Source of the DNA: Spirirestis rafaelensis WJT71-NPBG6
GTDB lineage: Bacteria > Cyanobacteriota > Cyanobacteriia > Cyanobacteriales > Nostocaceae
Direction of reading: 5' to 3'
NCBI GenBank assembly: GCA_019359015.1
Contig: JAHHID010000028.1
Location: 1-64,000, forward strand
Length of the DNA: 64,000 nt
Shown piece after piece: positions 61,300 through 64,000 of this stretch. A program made the position numbers and the translations under genes. The notes beneath the pieces are model-generated. The model saw only the letters and a program-made list of their open reading frames with translations, was not told the origin of the DNA and ran no database searches. Within the stretch, counting starts at the first letter, position 1. The number at the start of each line of letters is the position of its first letter.

Positions 61300-62970
61300 C
61301 TAAAAAGGCGGTAATTCTTCGAGAATGGTAAACTGGATATGATTAATCGCCAAATCACCAAGGGCGACTTCTTCTTTTGTCAATCGTGTCCCTTTACTGC
61401 TCAAACTTTCAAAGGTGATACCTTTGCCAATTTCGATGTGATACCAACATAAGCCCATAAAAAAGCGTGTCGGATAAGGACCGCGATCGCCAATATCATC
61501 AGGATTTGATTCCATTGGCAACCAGCCAAAATTCGGTACGTAGAATTCTAGCCAAACGTGATTAAAGTCAGGTTGTAGGGGGACACCTTTATGTTCGCCC
61601 AAGGGAGGGCATTTATAACGCCCGACGGTGCGACAGGGAATATCATTTAAACGGCATAAAGCAAGCAATACGCCGACATATTCGCCACAAGAACCAACAC
61701 CGCGCTCTAAAACTATATCTGGGGTGTCAATGTATGGTTTAATACCATACGACAATTCGTCGTAGACGTAATTGCGGATATTGTACATTTTCCGCAGCAA
61801 ATTGGTTTCCGAACCAACTGCATCATGGGCGGCGCGGCGGACTATGGTAGTATCCATTGCCAAGTCGTCATCATCAAGTAAGTAACGACCTTGAAATTGT
61901 ATTGGTACTTGGGGAATATCTTCTACATCCTTGGGTGTGATGCGATACTTAATGCCCCGAACTTCCAAAAGTGCTTTCCAGCCAAACAGATGTCGTTCAC
62001 CTGGGGTGAGAGTATCAAGTTTAAATACTGCTACACGTTGTCCATCTTTCTCTTCTTCTGTGAAAGGCAGACCAATCGGTTCAACGTGTCTTACCTTTTG
62101 ACGGTCAGTTTCTGAGGGTAAAGCGATTCGCCATTCTATATCTGATAAATACACCTCTTCTAAAGGAGAAATTTCTTCAGCATAAGACATTTCTATCAGA
62201 TAACCGTTAGAGAGGGCGTAGCGCTTATCTGGATCGTAATGATAATGTAACGGGTGAATAAAAGTGCGATCGCGATACGTCAATTCATAATTCGGGTCAG
62301 CATTTGGATTATCCCGAATATACGGCTCCTCTGAGGCATAAGCAACAAAAAGCGTTTCTTCCCCGGTTTCGCCATTTTTATGTAAACCGATGCCTGTAGG
62401 ACATGCAAACGGCGTTAGCAGGCTAAATTGAACTTCTCCGGTAGCTCTGTCGATGCAGTAAACTGTTTGCTCTATCGTGTCGCTAACCCAAAGAGTTTCC
62501 TCGGTTACTACCAAATTTTCAATGCCCACACCAGGAGCATAAAATCTAGTAATCTCTTTTCGCGTCTCTCGGTCAAAAATCACAATACAGCCTAACTTTT
62601 GGCAGCTGACATAAACGGTTGATTCCCAAACCGCAACGCCGTCAGCTGGATAGGGTAATGTAACAAAATGCTCTAAACCTAAAGAATCCAGCTTACACAG
62701 ATAAACACTATTATCCCGCGTCACCCACAGGGTATCTTCCCACACGGCAATACCTGTTACATCCCTAAATTCCCTGACTTGGTGAGAATTCAGAATTTTG
62801 GTATTGTCGGAGAGCGGATCGATTTGCAGCAGATGCCCTTTAACGCTGTCAATCGCGATGAGTGTATCTTGGATAAACGCTATGCCACATAAGGAGGCAG
62901 CACTAAGCGGTCGAATTGTTCTTTGCCTAAACATTTGATTCGCAGTTAAACTGGGGAGTGCAAAACTCAT
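61300..62970 (-). CDS. Beta-propeller-like plus transglutaminase-like protein
   Basis: 556 residues. About 1-240 has repeated strands with WxDTLWVT/DTIEQTVYCIDR-type blades, expected to be a beta-propeller. The C-terminal transglutaminase-like core has the nucleophile Cys near 425 (GSCGEYVGVLLALCR) and His near 470 (FNHVWLEFYV), with the acidic partner in SNPDD. These proteins act as peptidases or crosslinking enzymes; substrate unknown. No signal peptide. It is monocistronic between repeat regions. Confidence 0.85.
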   Translation of the reverse strand: MSFALPSLTANQMFRQRTIRPLSAASLCGIAFIQDTLIAIDSVKGHLLQIDPLSDNTKILNSHQVREFRDVTGIAVWEDTLWVTRDNSVYLCKLDSLGLEHFVTLPYPADGVAVWESTVYVSCQKLGCIVIFDRETRKEITRFYAPGVGIENLVVTEETLWVSDTIEQTVYCIDRATGEVQFSLLTPFACPTGIGLHKNGETGEETLFVAYASEEPYIRDNPNADPNYELTYRDRTFIHPLHYHYDPDKRYALSNGYLIEMSYAEEISPLEEVYLSDIEWRIALPSETDRQKVRHVEPIGLPFTEEEKDGQRVAVFKLDTLTPGERHLFGWKALLEVRGIKYRITPKDVEDIPQVPIQFQGRYLLDDDDLAMDTTIVRRAAHDAVGSETNLLRKMYNIRNYVYDELSYGIKPYIDTPDIVLERGVGSCGEYVGVLLALCRLNDIPCRTVGRYKCPPLGEHKGVPLQPDFNHVWLEFYVPNFGWLPMESNPDDIGDRGPYPTRFFMGLCWYHIEIGKGITFESLSSKGTRLTKEEVALGDLAINHIQFTILEELPPF

Positions 62971-63262
62971 ATAAGATAGAAGGGGGAAGGGGCAGGTGGG
63001 AAAGGTGTAAGAAAAAACCTTTTCCGTTTCTTCACTGACTAGTGCAAAAGTTTCTTTTGCATTTTTGTATAATGTTTTTAATTAAACTTTTTTATCAGCA
63101 ATAACACGCAATATATTTTCACAATAAAAATCACTAAATTTAACGAATTACATTTATAGCCTGACCACGGGGCAACAGCCTGAATGTAATTTTGGTTAAT
63201 GGTTTTCTAGCCATCACTAAGATTATGATCGAATTTTGTAACCATTTCCTGTGACCAACACG

Positions 63263-64000
63263 ATGTCTGCTAATTCTTTGCCCGAAGGTGCCCCCGTTTG
63301 GCATAGTTTAGATGTTAATAAAGCGTTAGACCTGCTCGATAGTAACGCAGACTCTGGCTTAACGCCCCAAGAAGTAGAACAGCGGTTGCACAAATACGGT
63401 TCCAATGAACTAGAGGAAACTGCTGGACGGAGTGCTTGGGATATTCTACTTGATCAGTTCAAGAACATCATGTTGTTGATGCTGATTGCTGTAGCCTTGA
63501 TTTCGGGTGGCTTAGACTTCGTGTCTTGGCAATCGGGCGGACTTAAGCCTGGTGAAGTACCGTTTAAAGACACGATCGCTATCTTAGCAATTGTCATCCT
63601 CAATGGCATACTCGGCTACGTTCAAGAAAGTCGTGCTGAAAAAGCCCTCGCGGCTCTGAAAAAACTTTCCTCTCCACATGTGCGAGTTATCCGCTCTGGT
63701 AGACTTTTAGATGTCGCCGGCAAAGATATTGTACCTGGAGATGTCATTTTCCTCGAAGCCGGGGTGCAAATAGCCGCAGATGGACGCTTAATCGAAGAGT
63801 CTAATTTGCAAATTCGAGAGTCGGCATTAACGGGCGAAGCAGAAGCTGTAAATAAACGAGCCATATTAACTTTACCCGAAGAAACATCATTAGGCGATCG
63901 CCTGAATTTAGTCTTTCAAGGTACAGAAGTCGTCCAAGGACGCGCTAAGGTTCTGGTAACGAATACCGGAATGACAACAGAACTTGGCAAAATTGCCGCT
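63263..64000 (+). CDS. P-type cation-transporting ATPase, N-terminal part (cut by window edge)
   Basis: 246 codons visible; ATG at 63263 (a GTG four codons earlier is in frame). An N-terminal cation-ATPase domain (ALDLLDSNADSGLTPQEVEQ, YGSNEL) leads into the first membrane pair and actuator domain (LNGILGYVQESRAEKALAAL, then VPGDVIFLEAGVQIAADGRL and ALTGEAEAV, close to the TGES actuator loop). The order matches Ca2+-type P2A ATPases; the catalytic DKTGT lies beyond the window. Confidence 0.9.
   Translation, partial: MSANSLPEGAPVWHSLDVNKALDLLDSNADSGLTPQEVEQRLHKYGSNELEETAGRSAWDILLDQFKNIMLLMLIAVALISGGLDFVSWQSGGLKPGEVPFKDTIAILAIVILNGILGYVQESRAEKALAALKKLSSPHVRVIRSGRLLDVAGKDIVPGDVIFLEAGVQIAADGRLIEESNLQIRESALTGEAEAVNKRAILTLPEETSLGDRLNLVFQGTEVVQGRAKVLVTNTGMTTELGKIAA

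Overview
The window is chromosomal DNA of a filamentous, probably Nostocales, cyanobacterium. The octamer GCGATCGC (HIP1) occurs throughout. The genes include psb27, ndhD1, ndhF1, rbcR, an atypical cyanobacterial thioredoxin (trxC type), glgC, cofH and rpoZ. Short heptamer tandem repeats lie between genes and sometimes inside them. There is no prophage, rRNA operon or CRISPR array.

Layout. 1-117 is the tail of an IS630-type transposase, followed by a palindrome-rich gap. 491-3686 (minus) holds a DnaJ-type chaperone, a P-loop kinase-like protein and glgC. 3859-9140 (minus) is an accessory cluster: a stand-alone subtilisin-prodomain-like protein, a membrane/pentapeptide-repeat protein, a protein with three tandem HTH-like units and an S8 peptidase. 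9783-16593 holds a GH13 amylase, a FAS1 protein, rpoZ, a DUF1818 protein, tRNA-Pro(GGG) and a metallophosphoesterase. 16594-20669 has transposase debris, hairpin-bearing tandem repeats and a NACHT-HEAT STAND protein whose N-terminal module is cut off by one in-frame TGA. 20872-31123 mixes small conserved proteins, a GT39-like membrane glycosyltransferase with two gene relics beside it, cofH, psb27, a GH10-like secreted protein and two uncharacterised proteins.

31400-40206 is the photosynthesis and carbon-metabolism neighbourhood: ndhD1, ndhF1, trxC, an NnrU/Z-ISO-like protein and rbcR. The ndhF1-ndhD1 pair is separated by a RelE-like toxin-antitoxin pair and what looks like the C-terminal part of a defence-type helicase. 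40519-45614 is a Ser/Thr kinase followed by three membrane-anchored solute-binding proteins with no transporter. 45648-56511 holds a Crp-family regulator, an arginyl-tRNA-synthetase-like protein without a catalytic core, a probable small RNA, a HAD phosphatase, polA, a DUF4160/DUF2442 pair broken by a TAG, a hydrolase, a LapA-like protein, a phosphohexomutase and a RecB/Cas4-like nuclease. 56622-64000 holds a very large hybrid histidine kinase coupled to an XRE regulator, a beta-propeller/transglutaminase protein and the start of a P-type cation ATPase.

The most unusual material is the peptidase/prodomain/pentapeptide cluster, the interrupted NACHT-HEAT gene with six near-identical HEAT units, the kinase plus solute-binding-protein island, the cassette between two NDH-1 genes, and a dispersed two-hairpin repeat whose stems covary. 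All functions are inferred from reading the sequence; no database search was run.
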